A model generated the notes under the pieces. It ran no database searches and was not told where the DNA came from. It saw only the letters and a list, made by a program, of their open reading frames with translations. DNA of 64,000 nucleotides from Mycolicibacter virginiensis (lineage in GTDB: Bacteria; Actinomycetota; Actinomycetes; Mycobacteriales; Mycobacteriaceae), in NCBI RefSeq assembly GCF_022374935.2, contig NZ_CP092430.2, positions 4,898,001 to 4,962,000 of the forward strand, read 5' to 3'. Position 1 is the stretch's first letter. Every line of letters begins with the position of its first letter. Below are positions 1 through 8,040 of this stretch, piece by piece. The position numbers and the translations under genes were made by a program.

Positions 1-467
1 CCTCATGGGCCAATTGGGCCATCGCGATCGAGCCGGCGGTGGCGCCCTGCGAGTAGCCGAAGACCCACAGTGGGTGCTCTTCGTCGTAGGCGCCGGGGTT
101 GGCGGCAAATTCGGCCTCCACAGCCTGGACGATCAGTGCCGCCCCGGCGAAACTGCTGTGCCCCTGCAGGATGAGTTGCGGGGTGGTCAGCACCTGCAGC
201 GCAGAATCGCAGCCGGCGGAGCCGATCACGCACACGCTCGCGTCGTCGCCGGCGTCGAAGCCCAGCGGCTGCAGGAACAGATCGGCCGCGGTGTGCGCGA
301 AGGCCGCCGACGGCGTGGTCAACATGGTCCCGCCCACGAAGATCGCGGTGTCCGCCAGCAGGGCTACTTGGCGCGCGTGCGCCGTTTGGACGACCGGGGT
401 TCCGGCGACGCCGGCCGCGATCACGCTTGCGGCAGCAAGCGGCGCGAAAACCTTGGTTGCGTTCATG
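1..467 (-). CDS. PE-PPE-domain exported hydrolase, partial (3' end outside window)
   Basis: The reading frame opens at ATG 467-465 and runs off the left edge, giving about 155 codons. The N-terminus is a signal peptide (MNATKVFAPLAAASV, then an Ala-rich stretch ending near VQTAHA). It is followed by the block LLADTAIFVGGTML and later by FGYSQGATAG, a GxSxG nucleophile elbow. These blocks are shared almost word for word with the two complete genes at 756-1754 and 1817-2797, so this is a third paralogue in inverted orientation. The PE-PPE domain (PF08237) is an alpha/beta-hydrolase fold; family members are exported esterases or acyltransferases acting on cell-envelope lipids. The substrate here is unknown. 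Divergent from the gene at 756. Confidence 0.85.
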
Positions 468-610
468 CCCGAGTCTCCTAAGGCTTATGTATGAGGTAGG
501 GAAGAAATCCTGAAGATCCTATAGTGGCACCCTCGCCGCAGACACGTCAATTGGCATACCGCTCCGGGAGAACGCCGTTGCCCAGCACGTTCGATCTGAT
601 CCGAGAGCCG

Positions 611-640
611 TTGACTTGCTCCGATTAACCCTGCCATGAT
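611..640 (+). promoter_or_regulatory. Possible sigma-A-type promoter for the PE-PPE pair
   Basis: In the 288-bp divergent gap there is TTGACT at 611-616 and CATGAT at 635-640, separated by 18 bases. This resembles a -35/-10 pair with an imperfect -10. It would give a leader of roughly 110 bases before ATG 756. No other strong signal was seen in the gap. Sequence resemblance only. Confidence 0.3.
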
Positions 641-755
641 CGCCCTCAGGTTTAGCTTTCGATTTACTCGTGTGATTTTTAGCTATGACCATCGGAGTAG
701 GTCTGGCACGAATGATTCGGAAAGGCGGCATGCCCGTGGTGAAGGACGCCCCGCG

Positions 756-1754
756 ATGCTGACCAAGCTCTGCGCACCGATCGCGATCGCCGGCATCACG
801 GCAGGCGGTGTGCTCGCCGCCCCGGTAGTCCATGCCGCGCATACCGATGTCAACCTGCAGGTCGACGTCGACCTGTTGGCCGACACCGCGATCTTTGTCG
901 GTCCGACGATCTTGTCGACGCCGTCTGCGACATTCGCCCGAACCGCGGCCGACCTGTTCCTGCGGCCGCTGGGCTTCGACGGTGGCGACGACCCCGCGTC
1001 GTGTCTCATCGGGTCTGCCGCTTGTGACGCGCCGCTGCAGCTGCTGGCCACCCCGGGCCTTATCCAGGTCGGACACAGCAGTTTTGCCGGTGCGGCCGAG
1101 ATCGTGCGGACGGTACAGGCCGAACTCGCCGCCAATCCGGGCGCCTACGACGCCGAGCATCCGCTGTGGATTTTCGGCTACTCCCAGGGCGCCACCGCCG
1201 GCTCGATCGCGATGGCCCAACTGGCCCACGACGGCGTCGACCCGCAGGTACTGCACTTCGTGTTCATCGGCGACCCGACCGCTCCCGACGGCAAATATCC
1301 ACATATGGAGGACGACGGCTCGGCGCACAGCAACTTCTCCGACACCTGGATGCTGTACGGCAAAGAGACGCCCAACGACGCATTCACGACCACGATCTAC
1401 ACGATCCCCGGCGACCCCAACGCCGACCACACGTCCACCTCGCCGTACGGCGATTTCTACGAGCACATGATGTATCTGGGGCTCACCCCCGATCAGGTGG
1501 CCAACCACACCGCCACCACCGACGACCTGCTCACCACCATCAACATCTCTACTGACTTCGACCAGTTCGGCGCATGGCTCAACGCGTGGGGCCACGGACT
1601 GGCCGACAGCAGCTGGTGGGATGGCCTGTTCTACTCCGCCGTGGCGTTCGTCTACAGCGCCTTCGGCAAGCTCGAGGACTTCTTCGGCGATTGGATGGGC
1701 CTGGACTGGGGCGGGGTCGAAGAAACGCTGGACTACTGGTTCCCGACGGTCTGA
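756..1754 (+). CDS. Exported PE-PPE-domain alpha/beta hydrolase (paralogue 1)
   Basis: 332 aa from ATG 756, preceded by a GAAGGA ribosome site about ten bases upstream. Residues 1-28 are a signal peptide ending near VVHAA. The mature protein carries the nucleophile motif GYSQG with Ser near residue 143, and an HEMMYLGLTP-type block in the C-terminal half. The family (PF08237) contains mycobacterial serine hydrolases and Chp-type acyltransferases at the envelope; no substrate can be assigned. The frame is open further upstream to 636, but that extension lacks the signal-peptide logic and has no match in the paralogue. Upstream DNA (about 45 bases) is duplicated in front of the next gene. Likely arisen by tandem duplication. 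Confidence 0.88.
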   Translation: MLTKLCAPIAIAGITAGGVLAAPVVHAAHTDVNLQVDVDLLADTAIFVGPTILSTPSATFARTAADLFLRPLGFDGGDDPASCLIGSAACDAPLQLLATPGLIQVGHSSFAGAAEIVRTVQAELAANPGAYDAEHPLWIFGYSQGATAGSIAMAQLAHDGVDPQVLHFVFIGDPTAPDGKYPHMEDDGSAHSNFSDTWMLYGKETPNDAFTTTIYTIPGDPNADHTSTSPYGDFYEHMMYLGLTPDQVANHTATTDDLLTTINISTDFDQFGAWLNAWGHGLADSSWWDGLFYSAVAFVYSAFGKLEDFFGDWMGLDWGGVEETLDYWFPTV

Positions 1755-1816
1755 AACATCGCGCTTCGCAAATGATTTGGAAAGGCGGCAAGCCAGTGGT
1801 GAACGGACGTCCCACG

Positions 1817-2797
1817 ATGCTGACCAAGACCTTGGCGCCGATCGCGGTGGCCGGCACGGTGGCGGGCGGTGTGCTGTCGACTCCGGTAGTGCACGCCACG
1901 CATGTCGACGTGAACCTGCTGGCCGACACCGCGATCTTCGTCGGTCCGACGATCCTGTCGACGCCGTCTGCGACATTCGCTCAGACCGCGGCCGATCTCT
2001 TCCTGCGCCCGTTGGGCTTCGACCTCGACGACGACGCGAGCGCATGCGTGGTCGGCTCCGCGGGATGTGACGCGCCGCTGCTGCTGCTGTCCACTCCCGC
2101 CCTGGTTCAGCAGGGCCACAGCAGCTTCGTCGGGGCGGCGGAGATCGTGCGGGAGGTGCACGCCCAATTGGCCGCCAACCCGGACGCCTACGACGCCGAG
2201 CACCCACTGTGGGTGTTCGGCTGGTCGCAGGGTGCAACCGCCGGTTCGATCGCGATGGCCCAGTTGGCCCACGAGGGCATCGACCCGTCGCTGCTGCACT
2301 TCGTGTTCATCGGCAACCCGGTGGGCTCCGGCGCCGCGATACCGGATCTCGGCGGAGGTTCCTCATCCGGCGACTTCTTCGACACCGGCCTGTTGTCCGG
2401 CGTCCACACCCCGACCGACGCGTTCACCACGACGGTGTACACGATCCCCGGCGACCCGGTCGCCGACCCCAACTCCACCTCGGCGTTGGGGATCCTCTAC
2501 GAGCACATGATGTACCTGGGGCTCACCCCCGATCAGGTGGCCAATCACGCGGCGACCATCGACGGCATGCTCACCGACATCAACATCTCCGGCGACTTCG
2601 ACCAGTTCGGCGCCTGGCTCAACGCGTGGCCCCACGGCCTGATCGACAGCGGCTGGTGGGAGGGCCTGTTCTACTCGCTGGTGGCGTCCTTCTACAGCGT
2701 CTTCGGCAACATCGAGGACTTCTTCGGTGACTGGCTGGGCATCGACTGGGGCGGCGTCGAGGACACTCTCGACTTCTGGTTCCCGGCGGAGGTTTAA
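1817..2797 (+). CDS. Exported PE-PPE-domain alpha/beta hydrolase (paralogue 2)
   Basis: 326 aa from ATG 1817. Same plan as the preceding gene: signal peptide (MLTKTLAPIAVAGTVAGG to about VVHATH), LLADTAIFVGPTIL block, and FGWSQGATAG nucleophile motif. The GTG codons at 1796 and 1799 are in frame, but the paralogous stretch upstream of 756 is one base shorter and out of frame. Conservation therefore supports ATG 1817 for both genes. The two copies share long identical stretches (for example around FDQFGAWLNAW), which points to a fairly recent duplication. 62 bp separate it from the preceding stop, so cotranscription is likely. Envelope-lipid esterase or acyltransferase is a family-level inference. 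Confidence 0.88.
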   Translation: MLTKTLAPIAVAGTVAGGVLSTPVVHATHVDVNLLADTAIFVGPTILSTPSATFAQTAADLFLRPLGFDLDDDASACVVGSAGCDAPLLLLSTPALVQQGHSSFVGAAEIVREVHAQLAANPDAYDAEHPLWVFGWSQGATAGSIAMAQLAHEGIDPSLLHFVFIGNPVGSGAAIPDLGGGSSSGDFFDTGLLSGVHTPTDAFTTTVYTIPGDPVADPNSTSALGILYEHMMYLGLTPDQVANHAATIDGMLTDINISGDFDQFGAWLNAWPHGLIDSGWWEGLFYSLVASFYSVFGNIEDFFGDWLGIDWGGVEDTLDFWFPAEV

Positions 2798-2844
2798 CGC
2801 GGCCGTCGCGACGCTGCTCGCAGCTGGCTACCGTCGATGCTGTG

Positions 2845-4362
2845 ATGGTGTCGAGATCGCGCATCACCCGCGCCTGCGCCGTGGGAAGCGTCGCGCTCGT
2901 ACTTGGGACGGTCCCGTCGTGCAGCCAGCCGGGGCAGCAGCCGCCGCCGCCGGCCAGCACCCCGTTCGCCACGGTGCCCGTCATACCTCGCGCGGATGCG
3001 CCCTACCTACCTCGTGGGGAGCTGGTCGCGCCGATCTCTGCGCTGATGAACGACGCGATCGCGGTTCCCCGGCTACCGGGTGCGGTAGTCCGGGTCGGGC
3101 ACGCCGGCACGATCGCCTTCAGCCAGGCTTTCGGCGCGCGCAGGCTCGCAGACGAACCCGCTCTTGACGGCTCGCCTTCGCCGGCCGAGCCGATGACCGA
3201 GGACACGATCTTCGACATCGCGTCGTTGACGAAATGTCTCGCGACGACCGTCGCGGTCCTGCAACTGTATGAACAGGGCCGGGTGACAATCGACGAACCC
3301 GTCCAGACCTATCTGCCGGAGTTCAACGAGACCAACGACCCGCGGCGCGCCCAGGTGACGTTACGCATGCTGCTTACCCACACCTCGGGCATCGGGGGCG
3401 ATCCGAGCCACCAGGGGCCGTGGGGCCTGACCGAGGCGGACAAGGCGAGTGGGGTTCATCGGGCACTGACCGCACCGCTGGAGTTCGGTCCCGGCGAGAT
3501 CTTTCACTACTCGGACATCGGCTTCATCATCCTGGGCGTGCTGGTCGAGACGATGACCGGCCAACCGTTGGACACCTACGTGCAGGACAACGTCTTTGCA
3601 CCGTTGGGCATGACCGACACCCGCTACCTGCCCGCCACCAAAGCCTGTGGCCCACACCAGGTCCGCGGCACTGCCATCGCCTTGGACGCGGGGGCATCCC
3701 AGGACGGGCAGTGCCCGGTAGGGAGCTGGAACACCGACCTGCTGGCCCGGATCGCGCCGACGTCGCATGACGAAGACACCCCCGAGATCAACCCGGACTT
3801 CGATCAGCTGCTGCGCGGCACGGTCAACGACCCGACTGCGCGCCGCATGGGCGGGGTGGCCGGCAGCGCCGGGGTGTTCTCGACCGCCGGCGACATCGGC
3901 AGGTACGCCCAGGCCCTACTCGATCGGCTGGCCGGGCGACCGAGCCCGTTTCCGTTGCGGCAATCGACCCTGGAACTGATGACGACACCCCAGCAACCCG
4001 GGCACGATGCCGCCCAGCTGGTGGCTGCGAACGCCGCTGCGCAACAGGCGAATGCGACGTCACCCAATCGGCCCGATCCCCTGCTCGCCGCGCACTATCC
4101 GGCGATCGCCGGACAGGATCTCCGCGGTTTCGGCTGGGACATCGATACGCCGCACTCCCGGCCGCGCGGGATGATCTTTCCGATCGGCAGCTTCGGGCAT
4201 ACCGGGTTCACGGGAGTGACGCTGTGGATCGACCCGGGGTCGGACACCTACGTGATCGTGCTGGCCAACGTGATCCATCAGCGCGGCGGCCCGCCCATCG
4301 CAGGGCTCAGCGGCGACGTGGCCACCGTGACGGGCCGGGGGCTGCACCTGTACGGCAGCTGA
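2845..4362 (+). CDS. Serine beta-lactamase-like lipoprotein (beta-lactamase/esterase class C fold)
   Basis: About 505 aa from ATG 2845 (GTG 2842 is equally possible). The N-terminus has a lipoprotein signal with a Cys near residue 26 (TVPSC) followed by a Pro-rich linker. The catalytic SxxK motif is SLTK near residue 127-130. The Tyr motif is probably YSD in HYSDIGFIILG, and the third motif HTG occurs in FGHTGFTGV near the C-terminus. This places it in the PF00144 family (class C beta-lactamases, DD-peptidases and esterases such as mycobacterial Lpq/Lip proteins). Most mycobacterial members are esterases or have unknown substrates, so beta-lactam hydrolysis should not be assumed. It is 44 bp downstream of the PE-PPE gene. 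Confidence 0.85.
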   Translation: MVSRSRITRACAVGSVALVLGTVPSCSQPGQQPPPPASTPFATVPVIPRADAPYLPRGELVAPISALMNDAIAVPRLPGAVVRVGHAGTIAFSQAFGARRLADEPALDGSPSPAEPMTEDTIFDIASLTKCLATTVAVLQLYEQGRVTIDEPVQTYLPEFNETNDPRRAQVTLRMLLTHTSGIGGDPSHQGPWGLTEADKASGVHRALTAPLEFGPGEIFHYSDIGFIILGVLVETMTGQPLDTYVQDNVFAPLGMTDTRYLPATKACGPHQVRGTAIALDAGASQDGQCPVGSWNTDLLARIAPTSHDEDTPEINPDFDQLLRGTVNDPTARRMGGVAGSAGVFSTAGDIGRYAQALLDRLAGRPSPFPLRQSTLELMTTPQQPGHDAAQLVAANAAAQQANATSPNRPDPLLAAHYPAIAGQDLRGFGWDIDTPHSRPRGMIFPIGSFGHTGFTGVTLWIDPGSDTYVIVLANVIHQRGGPPIAGLSGDVATVTGRGLHLYGS

Positions 4363-4420
4363 CGGGTCAACTTCCACCCGTGGTCACAGCCGGCCGCGCG
4401 CACCTGGCGATAATGGCCGG

Positions 4421-5437
4421 GTGGCCGATCGCAACGCTCCTGCTATCCCCGTCATCGCGCTGACGGGGTATCTCGGGGCGGGAAAGACCACGCTGCTCAA
4501 CCACGTGCTGCGCGCCCCAGGCGCTCGAATCGGGGTCATTATCAACGACTTCGGCGAACTCAATGTCGACGCCGGCCTGGTCACGGGCCAAGTCGACGAG
4601 CCGGTGTCCATCGCCGGTGGGTGCATCTGCCACCTGCCGGATGAGGGCGGACTAGACGAGGCGCTGGAGAAGCTGGCCGACCCGAAGCTAGCGCTGGACG
4701 CGATCATCATCGAGGCAAGCGGGGTGGCCGAACCCGCCGATGTCTCGCGAGTGATTCGGTTCAGCGGGGTGGAGCGAATACGCCACGGCGGTGTCGTCGA
4801 CGTCATCGACGTAGCGGAACACTTCGACACGGTCGATACCGAGTCGGCCCCGCCGCAGCGCTACGGCGTGGCCTCCCTGGTCGTAGTCAACAAACTGGAT
4901 CGGATCGCCGAAGACGCCCGCGAACAGGCCCTTGCTCGGGTGGAAGCCCGTGTGCGCGAACTCAATCCCCACGCTCACGTGGTGGGTGCGATGGCCGGAC
5001 GCGTGGATCCCCGGCTGCTGTACGACATCAGCGACGGCGGGGAGTCCGGACAGATGTCGTTTCGGGAGCTGCTCCTCGACGACGCCGGCGAGCACCACGA
5101 TCACGTGCATGCAGACTCGGTAACCGTCGTCGGCGACGGCGCCGTTGACCCGGGACCGCTCATCGACCTGCTCGAACAGCCGCCGCAGGGCGTCTACCGG
5201 ATCAAGGGCACGGTCGCGATCGGCAAGCGTCACTACCTGGTCAACGTCGTCGGCACGTCGGTGCACGTGGTGACCGCGGCTGCGAGTTCAGGGGCCAGCC
5301 ACCTCGTCGCGATCGGCACGCACCTGGACACCGCGGACGTTCGCGCCCGGATCGAAGAGGCACTGCGGCCCGCCGGGGAGAAGGTGTCCGCCGCGGGCAT
5401 GCGGCGGTTGCAGCGATTGCGGCAATACAGCATCTAG
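4421..5437 (+). CDS. CobW/COG0523-family G3E GTPase
   Basis: 338 aa from GTG 4421. Near residue 16 is the P-loop GYLGAGKTTLLN, followed by the switch region NDFGE and the metal-site motif GGCICH. The last is a CxCx variant, with His where most COG0523 proteins have a second Cys of CxCC. The guanine-specificity motif is VVNKLD, and a CobW C-terminal domain follows a short His-rich linker (EHHDHVH). Family members are metallochaperone GTPases that insert or distribute zinc, cobalt or other metals. The metal is not predictable from the sequence, and no Zur box or partner enzyme is seen beside it. It converges on the alpha/beta hydrolase gene at 5463. Confidence 0.87.
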   Translation: MADRNAPAIPVIALTGYLGAGKTTLLNHVLRAPGARIGVIINDFGELNVDAGLVTGQVDEPVSIAGGCICHLPDEGGLDEALEKLADPKLALDAIIIEASGVAEPADVSRVIRFSGVERIRHGGVVDVIDVAEHFDTVDTESAPPQRYGVASLVVVNKLDRIAEDAREQALARVEARVRELNPHAHVVGAMAGRVDPRLLYDISDGGESGQMSFRELLLDDAGEHHDHVHADSVTVVGDGAVDPGPLIDLLEQPPQGVYRIKGTVAIGKRHYLVNVVGTSVHVVTAAASSGASHLVAIGTHLDTADVRARIEEALRPAGEKVSAAGMRRLQRLRQYSI

Positions 5438-5462
5438 GCCGCAGCCGTACAACCAGGGTTCT

Positions 5463-6440
5463 TCACTCCGTTGCGGGTCCGATGAATTCGATGCCCGCGC
5501 GAATCGCGGGGCGGTGCCTCAAGATGCGGAAGTGTGCTAGCCGGCCCAGGCCCGCCGTCGTCATCAAACGTGCTCCCGGCCATGCGGCGACCACCTTCTC
5601 GCTCGTCACATAGGGAGTGTCGGGGTCATCGGGGTCGTGGATGAGCAGCAGCGGCGGGAAGTCGGTTTTCTCGGCGATCCGGACCATATTGGTGTCCTCG
5701 AGCGGCATGCCGATCCGGCGTTCCAGGCGTCGATGCAGGCCGGCGCGAATCCGTCGGCCGAAGTTGTGGCGGGCGGCGAACAGATCCAGATAGATCGGGA
5801 ACTCGCCCATCGGTGCCAGGAACACCAACCGCCCGACCGTCGCGCCCCACGACGCCGCGAACGCGGTCGCGTTACACCCGAGGGAGTGGGCGACGACCGC
5901 GCGGGCGGGCCCGTGTGTCCGGATCATGGCCGCCACCGCTTCGGCGCATTCGATGGCGGTGGTGCGACCGGGTGCCAGTACGCCCCGCTCGGACTCGTTG
6001 TGGCTGGGCAGGTCGAACGCGATTACGCGGTGCCCGGATTCGACGAGGGGTTTGATGAACATGCCCAGGTGGGGGCGGCGTCCGCCCCAGCCGTGCACGA
6101 GGTAGACCGGCGGCCCTTCACCCCAGGACTCGCCGACGATCCGGTGCCCGTCCCAGTGCGCCTCTAGGGGCTGGCCGGGTGGGACGCCGGGCGGCATGCG
6201 CAGGCTGGACTCGAGGACCGGCGGGGTGCACCATAGCTCAACTGCCCAGCGCGACCCGATGGCGGGCGCGACTCGCTCCAGTAGCCAGAACAGCCGACGC
6301 ACCCGCGGGGTGACCGGCGGTTGGACGCCGGAGCCCTCCACATCGAGAACGATCGGGCTTGGAGAATCGCCGCCCTCGGCACTGGCTTGATCTCGGCGAA
6401 GGCCCTGTCGAGCGGCCGAGGGGTTCGTTGACTCCGGCAC
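5463..6440 (-). CDS. Alpha/beta hydrolase
   Basis: 325 aa from ATG 6440. After about 90 residues of variable N-terminus comes the oxyanion-hole region YLVHGWGG. The nucleophile elbow AHSLGC (GxSxG-like, with A in the first position) follows, then a late Asp region (HDPDDPDTPY). The terminal region ARLMTTAGLGRLAHFRIL contains a candidate catalytic His. This is a standard alpha/beta-hydrolase fold with no signal peptide, so it is probably cytoplasmic. Substrate unknown. Transcribed toward the GTPase gene; only 25 bp separate the two stops. The start is not certain because the N-terminal extension is poorly conserved in such proteins. Confidence 0.8.
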   Translation of the reverse strand: MPESTNPSAARQGLRRDQASAEGGDSPSPIVLDVEGSGVQPPVTPRVRRLFWLLERVAPAIGSRWAVELWCTPPVLESSLRMPPGVPPGQPLEAHWDGHRIVGESWGEGPPVYLVHGWGGRRPHLGMFIKPLVESGHRVIAFDLPSHNESERGVLAPGRTTAIECAEAVAAMIRTHGPARAVVAHSLGCNATAFAASWGATVGRLVFLAPMGEFPIYLDLFAARHNFGRRIRAGLHRRLERRIGMPLEDTNMVRIAEKTDFPPLLLIHDPDDPDTPYVTSEKVVAAWPGARLMTTAGLGRLAHFRILRHRPAIRAGIEFIGPATE

Positions 6441-6495
6441 ATGTCGAGGTTAGCGAGGTGATGCGGTCGGCAGCCAACGTCGCGCTGGTACGGGT

Positions 6496-6885
6496 TCAGG
6501 CCTTGAGGGTTGGTGTGATTGCCGCATCGATGATCTTGGTATCGCGCGTGGCGACGGTCAGATTGCGGCGCAACGCCTGGGCGACGATGATGCGGTCGAA
6601 CGGGTCGCGGTGCTCCCACGGAAGTCGCCCGGCGAGGATCGCGTCAGCGGAGTCAATCGCCAGTTCCGTGCTGCTCATGTCGGCGATGACGTCGGTCCAG
6701 GTCGACAGCAGCGCTCCCCCGTCGAGGCGGCCCAGCCTGGTCTTGGTCGCGATCTCCCATGCCGAGGCCGCGCTAACCCATACCGAGGTTCCCGGATCGC
6801 TCAAGATCGCGAGCGTGTCGGCGTCGACGTTCGAGGGCTTACTGACCAGCCACAGCAGGGTGTGGGTATCGAGCAGGACGTTCAC
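6496..6885 (-). CDS. vapC: PIN-domain RNase toxin, VapC22-like
   Basis: 129 aa. It opens with LLDTHTLLW, whose Asp is the first PIN active-site acid. A central SAASAWEIATK block supplies the Glu, and the C-terminal RDPFDRIIVAQA block supplies further metal-binding Asp residues. PIN toxins cleave RNA (often tRNA) using Mg or Mn. The start ATG overlaps the stop region of the antitoxin gene by four bases, the usual toxin-antitoxin arrangement with antitoxin first. The protein resembles M. tuberculosis VapC22 (Rv2829c) as I recall it. All catalytic acids appear present, so the toxin should be active unless silenced. RNA target unknown. Confidence 0.88.
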   Translation of the reverse strand: MNVLLDTHTLLWLVSKPSNVDADTLAILSDPGTSVWVSAASAWEIATKTRLGRLDGGALLSTWTDVIADMSSTELAIDSADAILAGRLPWEHRDPFDRIIVAQALRRNLTVATRDTKIIDAAITPTLKA

Positions 6886-7124
6886 GCCTCGGCGTCTTCC
6901 CAGGCCGCGAGTTCTGCTGCCGGTAGTGCGTCATCGAAGTCGCTCGGTACGACGAGGCTTGGTAATTGGCCGAACCTGCGCGGTACAGCGCTGATCGGTA
7001 CGAGCTGCGCGACGGGCTGACCGTGGCTGGTGATGGTGAATGACGCGCCGGCCTTGACGTCATTCAAAAGCCGGTTGAGCTGGTTCTTAGCGTCCGTGCT
7101 GCTGATCGTCTCCATCGGTTGCAT
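6882..7124 (-). CDS. vapB: Phd/YefM-type antitoxin, VapB22-like
   Basis: 80 aa from ATG 7124, with an alternative in-frame ATG at 7115 giving METISSTDAK. The N-terminal half has the Phd/YefM pattern SSTDAKNQLNRLLNDV followed by FTITSHGQPVAQLVPI, which is the DNA-binding fold. The C-terminal acidic tail (DFDDALPAAELAAWEDAEA) is the usual toxin-neutralising segment. It lies immediately upstream of vapC and overlaps it by four bases. By family knowledge it represses its own promoter together with the toxin. The promoter should lie in 7125-7260, where no clear -35/-10 pair was recognised. Confidence 0.87.
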   Translation of the reverse strand: MQPMETISSTDAKNQLNRLLNDVKAGASFTITSHGQPVAQLVPISAVPRRFGQLPSLVVPSDFDDALPAAELAAWEDAEA

Positions 7125-7263
7125 CGTAGCGAGATTACGCCCATCGCGCTAGCGTTACTAGCGCGATCGCCTGCCCGTAGGACATCGGTTCAGACACATG
7201 ACAAGGAGAGGCCGCCGCCGCTGCGAAAATGCGATTAGCGGCGAGGACCTTACAAGGCACCTG

Positions 7264-7284
7264 TAGGTCTCACGCTGCATGTCA
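7264..7284 (+). repeat. Left terminal inverted repeat
   Basis: TAGG-TCTCACGCTGC-A-TGTCA. It pairs with the reverse complement of 8005-8026 with a one-base indel and one mismatch. Confidence 0.6.
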
Positions 7285-7556
7285 TACGACGAGGTTGTGC
7301 GCTGGCGGATACCGGGTGTCTCACGTGGTGTCACCCGAACTTTGTCTCAAAGTCGTGTCATTTCTTCAGGACTCCGAGGAACGACCGCTACCAGCGCATC
7401 GACGGAGCACAACGCCTCGTCGGATGCGGACTGTTCGGCGATGGAAGCCTCTTGGCCGCATCTGCTGTTCGCGGTCAAGTCTTGAGGGGTCGCGCAATTG
7501 AAGCCGGCGCTTCGCGTGAGGCTGCGTGAAATTCTGCGAGGTCTAGCGTAGGCGGA

Positions 7557-7925
7557 ATGGGTTTGTTCAGTCATGAGGAGTTCCGGGATCCGGCCGACGG
7601 CATTGGTGGCGGCGATCGTGGTGGGGTTGTCGAGCGAGCTCGGCGTGCTGAGGTGGGCCAATACGGGGTTGACGAACCTATGGTGGTGGGTCCGGGGTTG
7701 CCGCCTGAGGATGGTTCATGCGGTCAGTTCGCTGTTCAGTTCCATGTGTCTACGTCAATGCTGTTCGGGTTGAAACGTATTGCGGATATACGTGGGGTGA
7801 GCGTGCCGGAGGTATGCCGGCAGGTGATCGGTGTGTTTGTCGCCCAGCAGGAGGGTGAGCTGGGTGCGTTGCTTGCTGCCGAGTCTGAGGCGACTGATTA
7901 CCGGCCGAGTTTGGGTCAGGCGTAA
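7557..7925 (+). CDS. Hypothetical small protein inside the inverted-repeat segment, possible ribbon-helix-helix
   Basis: 122 codons from ATG 7557; later in-frame starts such as ATG 7680 are possible. No family is recognised with confidence. The first half looks low-complexity and may be out-of-frame or untranslated. Residues from about 60 (QFHVSTSMLFGLKRIADIRG, then VSVPEVCRQVIGVFV) have the strand, helix, turn, helix pattern seen in ribbon-helix-helix DNA-binding proteins, and end in an acidic tail. That would fit an antitoxin-like regulator or a passenger gene of the element. It could also be a chance ORF. Nothing else convincing was found in 7285-8004. Confidence 0.35.
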   Translation: MGLFSHEEFRDPADGIGGGDRGGVVERARRAEVGQYGVDEPMVVGPGLPPEDGSCGQFAVQFHVSTSMLFGLKRIADIRGVSVPEVCRQVIGVFVAQQEGELGALLAAESEATDYRPSLGQA

Positions 7926-8004
7926 TCGTCATCGTCCTATGCGCATGTCTGTATGACACCTTGGTGAGACATATGACAAGGGCATGACACCGCCACTGAG
8001 AAAG

Positions 8005-8026
8005 TGACACGCAGCGTGAGACCCTA
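8005..8026 (-). repeat. Right terminal inverted repeat
   Basis: The minus strand reads TAGGG-TCTCACGCTGC-G-TGTCA, the mate of 7264-7284. Further TGTCA copies follow on the minus strand down to about 7950. Confidence 0.6.
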
Positions 8027-8040
8027 CGACTCCCGTTCCG

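Larger units (their letters stand above)
7264..8026. mobile_element. Decayed element bounded by imperfect terminal inverted repeats (IS21-like ends suspected)
   Basis: About 765 bp between vapB and dnaB. The left end reads TAGG then TCTCACGCTGC-A-TGTCA (7264-7284). The reverse complement of the right end reads TAGGG then TCTCACGCTGC-G-TGTCA (8026-8005). Inside each end are further TGTCA-containing copies: left at 7316-7366, right on the minus strand from 8010 down to about 7950. Multiple nested TGTCA repeats near the termini recall IS21-family ends. No transposase reading frame survives; only a 122-codon ORF lies inside. Base composition is less GC-rich than the neighbours. I infer a remnant or non-autonomous element. 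The family assignment is uncertain. Confidence 0.5.

Noticed and set aside
519..2237. 572-codon minus-strand frame across the PE-PPE genes
   Set aside because: Antisense to two clear paralogous genes with signal peptides and GxSxG motifs.
2845..4362. Annotation as an antibiotic beta-lactamase
   Set aside because: Only the general SxxK fold is supported; most mycobacterial members of this family are esterases or uncharacterised.
7279..7501. Small plus-strand ORFs at the left end of the element remnant
   Set aside because: They run through the inverted-repeat and TGTCA motifs and show no ribosome site or protein-like pattern.
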